Source: Halorubellus litoreus
GTDB lineage: Archaea; Halobacteriota; Halobacteria; Halobacteriales; Natrialbaceae
Direction: 5' to 3'
Assembly (NCBI RefSeq): GCF_037081675.1
Contig: NZ_JAZAQL010000005.1
Location: 1-64,000, forward strand
DNA length: 64,000 nucleotides
A model generated the notes under the pieces. It saw only the letters and a list, made by a program, of their open reading frames with translations. It had not been told where the DNA came from and did not search any database. Every line of letters begins with the position of its first letter. Within the stretch, counting starts at the first letter, position 1. Below, piece after piece: positions 10,307 through 17,636 of the stretch. A program made the position numbers and the translations under genes.

Positions 10307-10750
10307 TCAGGACGCTGGCTCGGGTCTCGGGCGGAGGACGCCGATGGCGTCCGCGAACCAGAGCGCGCCGCCGAGGATGCCGACCGCGGCGGCGAGCAGC
10401 ACCCACCGGTGGTACGCGAGCCACGCCGCCGTCGAGAGGCTCCCGACGAGGTCGGCGACCCCGCCGAACGCCCACATCGCGGTCAGGAGTACGACCATGA
10501 ACCCGACGACGAGCGCAACGCCCGCCGCGATGTCCGGCGCCGTCCGCCCCTGCCGACCGGCTGCGAGGACGATGAGTGCGACGAGCGCGAGCACCGCGAT
10601 GTACGGCGGGCCGACGACCCCGAACTCCGTGTAGTACGTCTGGACGGCACTCCCGGGGACGCCACCCGCGACGTACGGAACGATCATCCCGGCCGCGTAC
10701 GCGGCCGCCGACACGACGCCGACCGTCGCCGGCGTTTCCACCTCGACCAT
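10307..10750 (-). CDS. Haloarchaeal four-helix membrane protein, function unknown
   Basis: This 147-residue protein has about four hydrophobic segments: near 8-28, 45-65, 78-100 and 118-138. The loops are short and Gly-rich, and I see no catalytic motif. The ATG at 10750 was chosen over an in-frame codon 36 bp upstream because it starts a compact N terminus (MVEVETPATVGVVSAAAYAA). The final GVLRPRPEPAS tail is likely cytoplasmic. It is upstream of the 7S RNA on the same strand, with no sign of a functional link. Confidence 0.72.
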   Translation of the reverse strand: MVEVETPATVGVVSAAAYAAGMIVPYVAGGVPGSAVQTYYTEFGVVGPPYIAVLALVALIVLAAGRQGRTAPDIAAGVALVVGFMVVLLTAMWAFGGVADLVGSLSTAAWLAYHRWVLLAAAVGILGGALWFADAIGVLRPRPEPAS

Positions 10751-10906
10751 ACCGGGGAGTCCGCCCCGCACCCCGTTAAGTACCACGTTGTCGAACCGTC
10801 GGCGTTCGCCGGGTCGGTCGCGTCAACTGCTGGAACTGGTTGCGTGCGGTGCGGGCTGTGAACGCGAAGGGGAAGGCACTACTGCGTGGCTCGCTTGCTC
10901 TCGCGC

Positions 10907-11287
10907 ATGGGACTCGGCTCGACCGCGAAGAAGATCCAGACGCTTGCCGACCGAGCTGAACAGCTGTACGTGAAACTGAAGGAGGTCCACGAGCGCGTCG
11001 TCAGCGTCGAGGACACCGTCGACGACACGCAAGTGCGCGTGAAGGAACTGGAGAACGCCGTCGAGCACCAGCGCGTCGTCATCGAGGCGCTCGCGGAGGA
11101 CCGCGGTATCGACGTGGACGCGGTCGTCGCCGAGGCCGCCATCGAGGACGCCGACGATGCGACCGACGAGGGAACGGGCGCCGAATCGACCGACGAGGGA
11201 ACGGGCGTCGAAGCGAGCGAGGACGACGCGACGGACGTCTCGCACGACGACGCGGCCGCGACGACCGACGGGAACTCGAACGCCTGA
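10907..11287 (+). CDS. DUF5798 family coiled-coil protein
   Basis: This 126-residue protein is typical of a haloarchaeal family I recall as DUF5798. It has an N-terminal MGLGSTAKKIQTLADRAEQL helix, then a long heptad-patterned region (about 20-70, LKEVHERVVSVEDTVDDTQV) consistent with a coiled coil. It ends in an acidic, probably disordered tail containing a duplicated ESTDEGTGVE-like unit. An in-frame ATG 21 bp upstream is possible, but the family starts at MGLG. There is no membrane segment and the function is unknown. Confidence 0.8.
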   Translation: MGLGSTAKKIQTLADRAEQLYVKLKEVHERVVSVEDTVDDTQVRVKELENAVEHQRVVIEALAEDRGIDVDAVVAEAAIEDADDATDEGTGAESTDEGTGVEASEDDATDVSHDDAAATTDGNSNA

Positions 11288-11373
11288 GTCGTCCCCGCCG
11301 CGGAAGGTCACGACCGACAGTCGCCTCGCGGAATGAGAAGGACATAACACAGCCGGCAACGTTTGCCAACGCG

Positions 11374-12354
11374 ATGACCACGTACCGCGAACCCCTCGCG
11401 TCGGTGAACGACACCGTCGGCGAGACGCCGCTCGTCCGCGTGCAGGCCTCGCCAGACGACGTGCCCGTGTACGCGAAGCTCGAATCGTTCAATCCCGGCG
11501 CGAGCATCAAGGACCGCATCGGGAAGTACATGCTCGAAGCGATGCTCGACGACGGCACGCTCGAACCCGGTGGGACCGTCATCGAACCGACCGCCGGCAA
11601 CACCGGTATCGGGTTCGCGACCGCAGCGACGCAACTCGACGTGCAGGCGATGTTCGTCGTCCCCGAACGGTTCAGTCTCGAGAAGCAACAGCTCATGCGT
11701 GCACTCGGCGCCGAAGTCATCAACACGCCGACCGAGGACGGGATGGGTGGCGCGATAGACCGCGCGCACCAGCTCGCCGAGGAGCTCGACAACGCGGTCG
11801 TCCCACAACAGTTCAAGAATCCGCTGAACGTCGAAGCGCACTACGAGACCACCGGGCCGGAGGTCCACGAGGCGCTCGACGGCGAGGTCGGCGCGGTCGT
11901 CGCCGGCTGCGGGACCGCTGGAACGCTCATGGGGATGGCGCAGTACCTCCGCGAGCAGAACGACGACGTCGTCGTCGCCGCGGTCGAACCACAGGGTTCG
12001 ATGTACTCGGCGTTCTTCGGCGAGGACCCCGAGGAAGGCGAGTACAAGGTCGAAGGCATCGGGACGCACGACCCCGCGACGAACGAGCTGTTCGACCCGG
12101 ACGTCGTCGACGAACTCCTCTCGTTCGACGACCGCGTCGTTCACGAGGAGATGCAGCGCCTCGCCGCCGAGGAAGGCCAGCTCGTCGCGTCCTCGGCCGC
12201 CGCGAACAGTCTCGCCGCCCGCGAGATAGCGGACCGCATCGCCGCAGGGGACCTCGACGCACCCCACGACACCGTCGTCACCGTGTTCGCGGACTCCAGC
12301 GAACGCTACCTCTCGAAAGGCGTCTACCGCGACTACGAAGAGTGGGAGGGCTGA
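11374..12354 (+). CDS. PLP-dependent cysteine synthase family protein
   Basis: This 326-residue fold-type II PLP enzyme belongs to the family that makes cysteine from O-acetylserine (or O-phosphoserine) and sulfide, or condenses serine with homocysteine. The PLP lysine is in FNPGASIKDRIGKYM. The phosphate/substrate loop is PTAGNTGIGF, and the glycine-rich PLP-phosphate loop is VAGCGTAGTLMG. Length matches CysK/CysM. It stands alone with its own upstream region and has no cys operon neighbours. Cystathionine beta-synthase activity cannot be excluded from sequence. Confidence 0.88.
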   Translation: MTTYREPLASVNDTVGETPLVRVQASPDDVPVYAKLESFNPGASIKDRIGKYMLEAMLDDGTLEPGGTVIEPTAGNTGIGFATAATQLDVQAMFVVPERFSLEKQQLMRALGAEVINTPTEDGMGGAIDRAHQLAEELDNAVVPQQFKNPLNVEAHYETTGPEVHEALDGEVGAVVAGCGTAGTLMGMAQYLREQNDDVVVAAVEPQGSMYSAFFGEDPEEGEYKVEGIGTHDPATNELFDPDVVDELLSFDDRVVHEEMQRLAAEEGQLVASSAAANSLAAREIADRIAAGDLDAPHDTVVTVFADSSERYLSKGVYRDYEEWEG

Positions 12355-12426
12355 CCGCGACGCGAACGCGAAGCGCGGGGCGCGGGGCGCGAACGTGCGG
12401 CGCGACGCGGCGTCTTCGACGTCCGG

Positions 12427-12837
12427 TCAGTCGACGAGACGCGAATGCTCGACCTTGATGCACCTGTCCTGGACGAAGTTCCGCCCGGATTCCTCGACGC
12501 GACGGCCGGCGTCCTCGTGCGTGATACCGAGTTGCAGCCACACGGTCTCCACGTCGTCGCGTTCCAGAACCGCGTCCACGATATCGGGCGCCTCGTCGCC
12601 CGGCCGGAACACGTCCACGAGGTCGATGCGTCGGTCGACGTCCGCGAGCGAATCGACCGCGTCGATACCGAACACCTCCTCGGCGTACGGGTTCACGGGA
12701 ATCACGTCGTAGCCGTGGTCGAGCAGGTACCGCGGCACGTCGTGCGCGGCCTTCCCCGGCGTCGACGAACAGCCGACGACAGCGATGGTCTCCACGTCCA
12801 GTACGTCCCGCAACGCCGAATCTGTCGAGACAGCCAT
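12427..12837 (-). CDS. CoA-binding domain protein (YccU type)
   Basis: This 136-residue protein is a single Rossmann CoA-binding domain. The N-terminal nucleotide loop is IAVVGCSSTPGKAAHDVPRY. Further motifs are VIPVNPYAEEVFGI, LVDVFRPGDEAPDIV, VWLQLGITHEDAG and the terminal DRCIKVEHSRL. The family is widespread and presumed to bind CoA or a related nucleotide without catalysis. The ATG at 12837 begins MAVSTDSALRDVL. It lies downstream of the RecA-like ATPase on the same strand but is separated by a 113-bp gap containing a hairpin. Confidence 0.88.
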   Translation of the reverse strand: MAVSTDSALRDVLDVETIAVVGCSSTPGKAAHDVPRYLLDHGYDVIPVNPYAEEVFGIDAVDSLADVDRRIDLVDVFRPGDEAPDIVDAVLERDDVETVWLQLGITHEDAGRRVEESGRNFVQDRCIKVEHSRLVD

Positions 12838-12894
12838 GTGTAGATAGACGCTCACGGACCGCAAAAGGCTAGCGCCGTCGTGCACGCAACGGAC

Positions 12895-12918
12895 AACGCC
12901 CCTCTGATCTGGGGCGTT
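12895..12918 (-). terminator. Perfect hairpin downstream of the RecA-like gene
   Basis: Arms AACGCCCC (12895-12902) and GGGGCGTT (12911-12918) form an 8-bp stem with an 8-nt loop, 33 bp after the stop of the gene at 12951. A short T-tract follows farther downstream on the minus strand, so it could end that transcript or stabilise its 3' end. Confidence 0.4.
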
Positions 12919-12950
12919 CGCCCGGAGGACCGCGGCCTTCGTCCGCGCGG

Positions 12951-13586
12951 TCAGTTCACGCTCGGGAAGCCAGCGGTCTCGATGGTTCGCTCGCCGTCAC
13001 CGTCGTCGGTCACCTCGACGACCGCATCGAACAGCTGTTTGAGGGTGTTCATCGTCTGGTCGTCGTGCGCCGTCGAGTCGATGACGTACACGCCCAAGCC
13101 GTCCGCGCTCTGCACGCGTCCCGTGAACACGTGCATGAACCGGAACACGGTCTGGAGGTCCGAGTACATCAACAACGTCGATATCGAATGCAGGAGGATG
13201 CGGTTCTGCTCGTGCCCGCGGACCTGATAGAACTCCTCCAGGAACTCCGAGAGCTTGATACCGATACCGGTCATGTCGACGGGCGAGGACGCGTACTTCA
13301 CGCGTGGGTCCTCTCGGACGCTCCCGACCCCTCGCTGTTTCGTCACGCAATCCACGACGCCGACGTCGACGTCCTCGACGTCGCCGACGAACCCCGCGTA
13401 GTCCTCGAGAACCTTCTCCGCGTCGTCCTTCGTCGTCACCACGATCGACCCTTCGCCGGCTCGCGCACCGGTCGCCAGTATCTCGAATGCGATGTCGCGC
13501 TTACCCGTCAATGGCGGCCCGGCGACGAGGAGGTTCGTCCCAGCCGGCAATGGAGCGTCCGACAGTTCCTCTGGCAGTTCGTACAT
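12951..13586 (-). CDS. RecA-superfamily ATPase, KaiC/RAD55-like
   Basis: This 211-residue single-domain protein resembles the KaiC/RAD55 family. The Walker A motif is VAGPPLTGKRDIAFEIL (residues 21-37). A strand-loop region like other family members is VTTKDDAEKVLEDY. A Walker B-like strand appears as RILLHSISTLLMYSD, where the usual acidic residue is replaced by His or Ser. That raises doubt about ATP hydrolysis. Many haloarchaea carry several such proteins, often near sensor genes. Here the next gene upstream encodes a lipid prenyltransferase. A signalling role is a guess. Confidence 0.78.
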   Translation of the reverse strand: MYELPEELSDAPLPAGTNLLVAGPPLTGKRDIAFEILATGARAGEGSIVVTTKDDAEKVLEDYAGFVGDVEDVDVGVVDCVTKQRGVGSVREDPRVKYASSPVDMTGIGIKLSEFLEEFYQVRGHEQNRILLHSISTLLMYSDLQTVFRFMHVFTGRVQSADGLGVYVIDSTAHDDQTMNTLKQLFDAVVEVTDDGDGERTIETAGFPSVN

Positions 13587-13737
13587 GGCGAATGACTATC
13601 GCAGCAGACGTCGCCCCCACCACGGCGCGCCCACGGCGCTTCGGTTGATAAGAGAATACAGTATCCAGCATATAGAAGTTTTGATTGGGTCACTTAGCCG
13701 GCTGACAGGAGGGGTGGTGTCGGTCGCTGGAACCCCG

Positions 13738-14595
13738 TTACGTCGGGACGATTCCCGAGGGGGCGACTCGACCGACGAGGAACGCCACGACCGCCAGGAA
13801 CTGCGCGTACTTCAGGTGCGTCTGGCCGACTGTCGCGTCCTCGTACGCCTCGGACGCCGCGTACAGCATCGCCAGGTCAGCGGGAACGACGAGCGCGAGG
13901 TACGCAGCGCCGAACGTCCCGAGCACGAACGGTATCGGGCTCGCGACGACCGCCACCACCAGCGCGACCGTCGCGACGTGCAACGCGGTTCGTTCCCCCG
14001 CCGCTATCGGGAGCGTCCGCAGTCCCTCTTCGCGGTCGCCAGCCACGTCCTCGACGTCCTTGATTATCTCGCGACTCAGCGTCGACAGCGCCGCGAGCAC
14101 GAACAGCACACCGGGAGCCAGCGGGGCCTCCACCGCCGCGCCACCGAACAGGAACGTACTCCCCGTGAGGTACGCGACGACGAGATTCCCCACCCCAGGC
14201 AAGCCCTTGAACCACTCCGTGTACGCGATCAACGCCAGGAGGTTCACCACCGCGATACCGATAGCGAGAACGGGGAGGACGGCCGCGGCGACGACCGCAC
14301 CGACGAACAGCACCGCACTCCACGCCAACGCACCGCGCGCACTCACAGCGCCCCGCGGGATCGCTCGCTCCGGTCGGTTCACGGCGTCTATCTCCCGGTC
14401 GAAGTAATCGTTGATGGCCATCCCGGCTCCCGTCGCGAACACGGTCGCCGCGACCGCAGCACCCGTCGCCACGGGGGCGTCACCGACGCCACCGGCGACG
14501 AACGCCCCCAGGAACGTCAACACGCCAGCGGCGACCGAGTTCGACGGCCGCGTCAACTCCACCAACCCACGGCCCGTCTCGACGACACTCGACAT
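13738..14595 (-). CDS. Digeranylgeranylglyceryl phosphate synthase (UbiA family)
   Basis: This 285-residue integral membrane prenyltransferase adds the second geranylgeranyl chain to geranylgeranylglyceryl phosphate, the second ether bond of archaeal lipids. The first Asp-rich motif is NDYFDREIDAVNRPERAIPR. The second is DVEDVAGDREEGLRTLPIA. About eight to nine hydrophobic helices are visible. The ATG at 14595 was selected because it starts MSSVVETGRGLVELTRPSN, the usual N terminus. Residues before it are not family-like. Two UbiA proteins occur in this window, and this one best fits DGGGP synthase. Confidence 0.9.
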   Translation of the reverse strand: MSSVVETGRGLVELTRPSNSVAAGVLTFLGAFVAGGVGDAPVATGAAVAATVFATGAGMAINDYFDREIDAVNRPERAIPRGAVSARGALAWSAVLFVGAVVAAAVLPVLAIGIAVVNLLALIAYTEWFKGLPGVGNLVVAYLTGSTFLFGGAAVEAPLAPGVLFVLAALSTLSREIIKDVEDVAGDREEGLRTLPIAAGERTALHVATVALVVAVVASPIPFVLGTFGAAYLALVVPADLAMLYAASEAYEDATVGQTHLKYAQFLAVVAFLVGRVAPSGIVPT

Positions 14596-14654
14596 ACCCC
14601 AGTCCACCCACGGCCCCCCAAAAAGCACCCCGATTCCGCCCCGAAACCACATCA

Positions 14655-14661
14655 TTTAAAT
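14655..14661 (+). promoter_or_regulatory. TATA box of tRNA-Arg
   Basis: TTTAAAT is 33 bp upstream of the mature tRNA 5' end, a good archaeal TATA element. Confidence 0.7.
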
Positions 14662-14687
14662 CGCTCTGCCGACTCCCGATAGACACA

Positions 14688-14762
14688 GGGCGCTTAGCTC
14701 AGCCTGGACAGAGTACTTGGCTTCGGACCAAGCTGCCGCGGGTTCAAATCCTGCAGCGCCCA
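14688..14762 (+). tRNA. tRNA-Arg (anticodon TCG)
   Basis: The full cloverleaf can be drawn. The 7-bp acceptor stem is GGGCGCT/AGCGCCC. The D arm is AGCTCAGCCTGGACAGAGT. The anticodon stem is CTTGG/CCAAG with loop CTTCGGA, giving anticodon TCG, which reads CGA (Arg). The T loop is TTCAAAT. The discriminator base is A, and no CCA is encoded. There is no intron. The DNA downstream is accessory in character. Confidence 0.95.
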
Positions 14763-15057
14763 TGATTCTGCGTGACTGGCACCATTTCGCAGACGGCAGT
14801 ACGGCGTTTATAAAGGGAACCCCTCTTCGCCGATGTGATTTCATCACGCCGCGGAACGAGGGTCGCCGATGTCATGCGATTCGCCAACATTTGATTGACA
14901 GCACAGCAACATAAACCATGGGTCAGTACGAGGACCGGGTTCGAGAGACCGCCCCCGAGAAACCCAACTCAATTTGATTCCGCCATGTTCACGGGTCTGA
15001 CCGCTGGCCAGCGGACACGGTGGTTTCAAACAGAAAGGCGGGCATCACACAGATAGC
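14763..15057. other. Intergenic region after tRNA-Arg
   Basis: No substantial gene is visible. A strong TATA-like GTTTATAAAGG lies near 14805-14815 without an obvious gene behind it. A 19-codon frame begins at ATG 14918 (MGQYEDRVRETAPEKPNSI) and then stops, which could be the front of a decayed gene. I did not find a second copy of the tRNA 3' end that would prove an attachment site. Confidence 0.4.
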
Positions 15058-15921
15058 ATGGTCTCACAGGCCGAGATCGACCGCCTCCGCCTGGAAGCCG
15101 ATACGATCATGACTCGCTACCAGCGAGTCCAGCAATCATTGGAGCAAGCTCACAGCGAGTCTGGAGACCACTGGGAGTCTGGGGACCTCACCGTCACGCT
15201 CGACACACCACGAGGCGACCCGATCGACATCACGCTCGATCTCGATGCCGACCCCGCGACAAACGCGGAAGCTCGGTACGAGCGAGCGAAAGAACTCGAA
15301 GCGCACCTCGAACGCAAACAACGAATCGTCGACCAACTGGCGCCGCTCCCGGCCGACCCCGTCGCATACCTCATCTGCTATCATCTCGACGCCGTCGAAG
15401 GGAACTACCCGCGGTCGATGGCCGGTCACCTCGATGCAGAACGCAAGCACGTCGAATCGCTCTGCCAGGAAATGGAAACGGCAGGGCTGCTCGAACGCGT
15501 CGAATCCGGCACGGTCAAACAACGTCGAGTGAAAGCCAAGCAAGCCGACGAAGTCCGTCAGCATCACACGTACTACCGACTGTCGCGCGACGGTGACCAT
15601 CTGCTCCGGTTCCTCGACGAACCCGACGGGCGAGTCAACGTCCTGCGGCATCTCCCCGAGGGTCGGATGCTCGTCGAACGGCTCGCGCGCGCCGGCCCGG
15701 ACTGCCCGCGCACGACCGCCGAGGAGTTGGATATGGAGTTCGAACGCGTCCGCCACCTGTATCGCGCACTGCGACAGACGGGGGTGGTCACCGAGTCAGA
15801 TGGCAGTACGAACAAACGGAGCGACCGGAAAGTCAAGCCCGAAGACGAAACACATCGCAACCACACGTACTACGTGGCGACGGACCACGCTGAGAAGGCG
15901 GTTCGAACGACCGAAGACTGA
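15058..15921 (+). CDS. Duplicated winged-helix (DUF2250-like) protein
   Basis: This 287-residue protein has an N-terminal coiled-coil-like region (about 1-105) and two related helix-turn-helix-like units. The first (about 110-195) runs from DPVAYLICYHLDAVEGNYPR to QHHTYYRLSRDGDHLLR. The second (about 200-283) runs from RVNVLRHLPEGRMLVERLAR to RNHTYYVATDHAEKAVR. The shared HTYY ending and the ETAGLLERV / RQTGVVTES recognition regions indicate an internal duplication. A DNA-binding or regulatory role is likely from the fold, with no known target. It is the first gene after tRNA-Arg. Confidence 0.75.
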   Translation: MVSQAEIDRLRLEADTIMTRYQRVQQSLEQAHSESGDHWESGDLTVTLDTPRGDPIDITLDLDADPATNAEARYERAKELEAHLERKQRIVDQLAPLPADPVAYLICYHLDAVEGNYPRSMAGHLDAERKHVESLCQEMETAGLLERVESGTVKQRRVKAKQADEVRQHHTYYRLSRDGDHLLRFLDEPDGRVNVLRHLPEGRMLVERLARAGPDCPRTTAEELDMEFERVRHLYRALRQTGVVTESDGSTNKRSDRKVKPEDETHRNHTYYVATDHAEKAVRTTED

Positions 15922-15960
15922 GACGCTCCTCCTCTGAGATACCTCCGGAGTGACGACGGT

Positions 15961-16854
15961 TCAGTCCACAGTCAAGGTCGCCGTATCCCGTGCGATAGTA
16001 GGGCCGTTGCAAGTATTTGGCCCGGACTCTTCACACCAGAACAACTTGACGGTCACCTCTTGCGTGTTCGAGAGCGCGGACTCCCATTCGATTCTGATGT
16101 CGTTCCGCGTTTCACCCGGTTCGAAGCGGATCCTTGGATTGGCTAGGAAGTCACCGTTCGCGTCGTACACCTGAATGATGGCTTCGACGTTCGTCTGGAC
16201 TTTACTGACTGTCACGTAGGTTCCATCCGTTTCCTGGTCGTCGAGTACGACCAAGCCGGATGGTGCGGTTGTCGTTGTCTGGGTTGCACTCGTTCCTGTG
16301 ACTGACAGGGTTGCAGTATCCGTCGCAATGGTCGGGCCATTGCAGGTGTCCGGACCGGATTCTTCACACCAGAACAATCTGACAGTCACCTCCGTCGAGG
16401 CCGAAAGCGTGGACTCGAAATCAATCCTGACGTCGTTCCGGGTTTCACCGGGCTCGAAACGAATGCCGGGGTTCGCAAGGAAGTCACCGTTCCCGTCATA
16501 CACCTGAATGATCGCCTCGACGTTCGTCTGGACTTTAGCAACCGAGACGTAGCTCCCGTCAGTCTCCTGATCAGGGACAACCACGGACCCATTCGGCTCC
16601 TCAGCAGTGCCTTCAGTCGACGCCCCATCACCTTCATCAGTTCCTGATGCTGGCTCTTCCTCACTATCCGACACAGACGAAGCACTGGTTGCAGTCTCCG
16701 ACTCAGGAGCGGTCCCACTCGCTGTCTCCGAGGTAGCCGTAGCTGATTGGTCTCCTTCATCGAGTCGAAGGCAGCCTGCTGTGAGCATTGGACTCCCAAT
16801 CAAACCAGCTTTCAAAACGGAACGTCTCGAATACGTTAACTCTTCAAAGGACAC
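15961..16854 (-). CDS. Tat lipoprotein with two tandem DUF7282-like domains
   Basis: This 297-residue exported protein begins with a twin-arginine signal (YSRRSVLKAG) and a lipobox ending in TAGC, so it is probably lipid-anchored outside the cell. A Ser/Glu/Thr-rich spacer follows (about 30-90). Two near-identical domains of about 90 residues come next. Each has a DQETDGxYVxVxKVQTNVEA start, a VYDxNGDFLANPxIRFEPGE core and an LFWCEESGPxTCNGPTIA end. The paired Cys in each domain could form a disulfide. I recall this haloarchaeal domain as DUF7282. Its function is unknown. The high identity of the copies points to a recent duplication. Confidence 0.8.
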   Translation of the reverse strand: MSFEELTYSRRSVLKAGLIGSPMLTAGCLRLDEGDQSATATSETASGTAPESETATSASSVSDSEEEPASGTDEGDGASTEGTAEEPNGSVVVPDQETDGSYVSVAKVQTNVEAIIQVYDGNGDFLANPGIRFEPGETRNDVRIDFESTLSASTEVTVRLFWCEESGPDTCNGPTIATDTATLSVTGTSATQTTTTAPSGLVVLDDQETDGTYVTVSKVQTNVEAIIQVYDANGDFLANPRIRFEPGETRNDIRIEWESALSNTQEVTVKLFWCEESGPNTCNGPTIARDTATLTVD

Positions 16855-17046
16855 ACCCGACCTGTCTCATCAACTGATTTATTATTTGGGGTTCTCAGAA
16901 AAATCCCCGACCCGGCCACGACGATACCCTCTGTCTTCGAACCCCACCGACATATTACAACCACCAGTCGAGAAGACTCTGACGTCGATTGTGGCTTCGT
17001 CGCAATGGGCGAATCGTAACACGTTCCGCAACCGGAACTAGCCCGT

Positions 17047-17187
17047 GTGAGCAGTCACGATCCCGACCGACTCGACGCGTCGTTCGGGAAGGCACTGCGG
17101 TGGGGTCTCCTTCAGACCGCGTTCGTGCTCGCCATCATCGGCCTGATGCTCGGTCTTCGGAGACTCGTACGACGAGTTCCGAACTGA
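17047..17187 (+). CDS. Small single-pass membrane protein, 46 aa
   Basis: GTG 17047 opens a 46-residue frame (VSSHDPDRLDASFGKALRWG...). It has one clear membrane helix (LLQTAFVLAIIGLMLGL) followed by a basic RRLVRRVPN end, as in an inside-positive anchor. It precedes and slightly overlaps the MBL remnant in another frame. It may be a genuine small protein or the stub of a larger decayed gene. No family is recognised. Confidence 0.45.
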   Translation: MSSHDPDRLDASFGKALRWGLLQTAFVLAIIGLMLGLRRLVRRVPN

Positions 17188-17195
17188 CCGAAGGC

Positions 17196-17618
17196 GTGTA
17201 TCGATGCGGTAGCGCTCGCGTCAACTGGTATCTTATCGAGGACGACGACGCGCTGACGGTGATCGATACCGGGTTCCCGACGCACTGGCAGGAGTTTCTC
17301 CAGCAACTCGACGGACTTGGCTACGACCGCGCCGACATCGAGGCGTGTCCGCTCACCCACGCGCATCCCGACTACACCGAGAGCCAGGTCGCCTTCTATC
17401 TATCCGATCGCGACGTCCTGTCCTGGGGCGATGCCCTGGCTACCGTGGACTTCGAAACGTGGCGGGGCAATACGCCACAACTCCTCCCAGAGTGGTGGAA
17501 CGCCGACCACGACCAAGCACGAGCGTCGCGTTCGAACCTCAGAAATCTCGGGGACATCCGTCTATTGGCCGGGCACGGAGACCCGTGGACCCGCGACCTG
17601 CGCAACGCCCTCCGTTGA
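17196..17618 (+). pseudogene. MBL-fold metallo-hydrolase with large internal deletion
   Basis: The front reads VNWYLIEDDDALTVIDTGFP then LTHAHPDY, the first metal-binding motif of a metallo-beta-lactamase-fold hydrolase but with Tyr in place of the final His. It jumps straight to AFYLSDRDVLSWGDALATVD, the normal C-terminal metal region, and ends with LLAGHGDPW. About 100 residues between the two parts are missing, including the next His ligand (HTPGHT-type motif). The frame remains open across the junction, so the deletion was in frame. It cannot form the usual dinuclear site and is probably inactive. No good ATG exists; the GTG given is nominal. Confidence 0.75.
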
Positions 17619-17636
17619 GGCGACTCCCCGTCGCCG

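Noticed and set aside
14763..15057. Integrated element attachment site right after tRNA-Arg
   Set aside because: No second copy of the tRNA 3' end and no integrase gene could be found in the window, so it remains only a suspicion.
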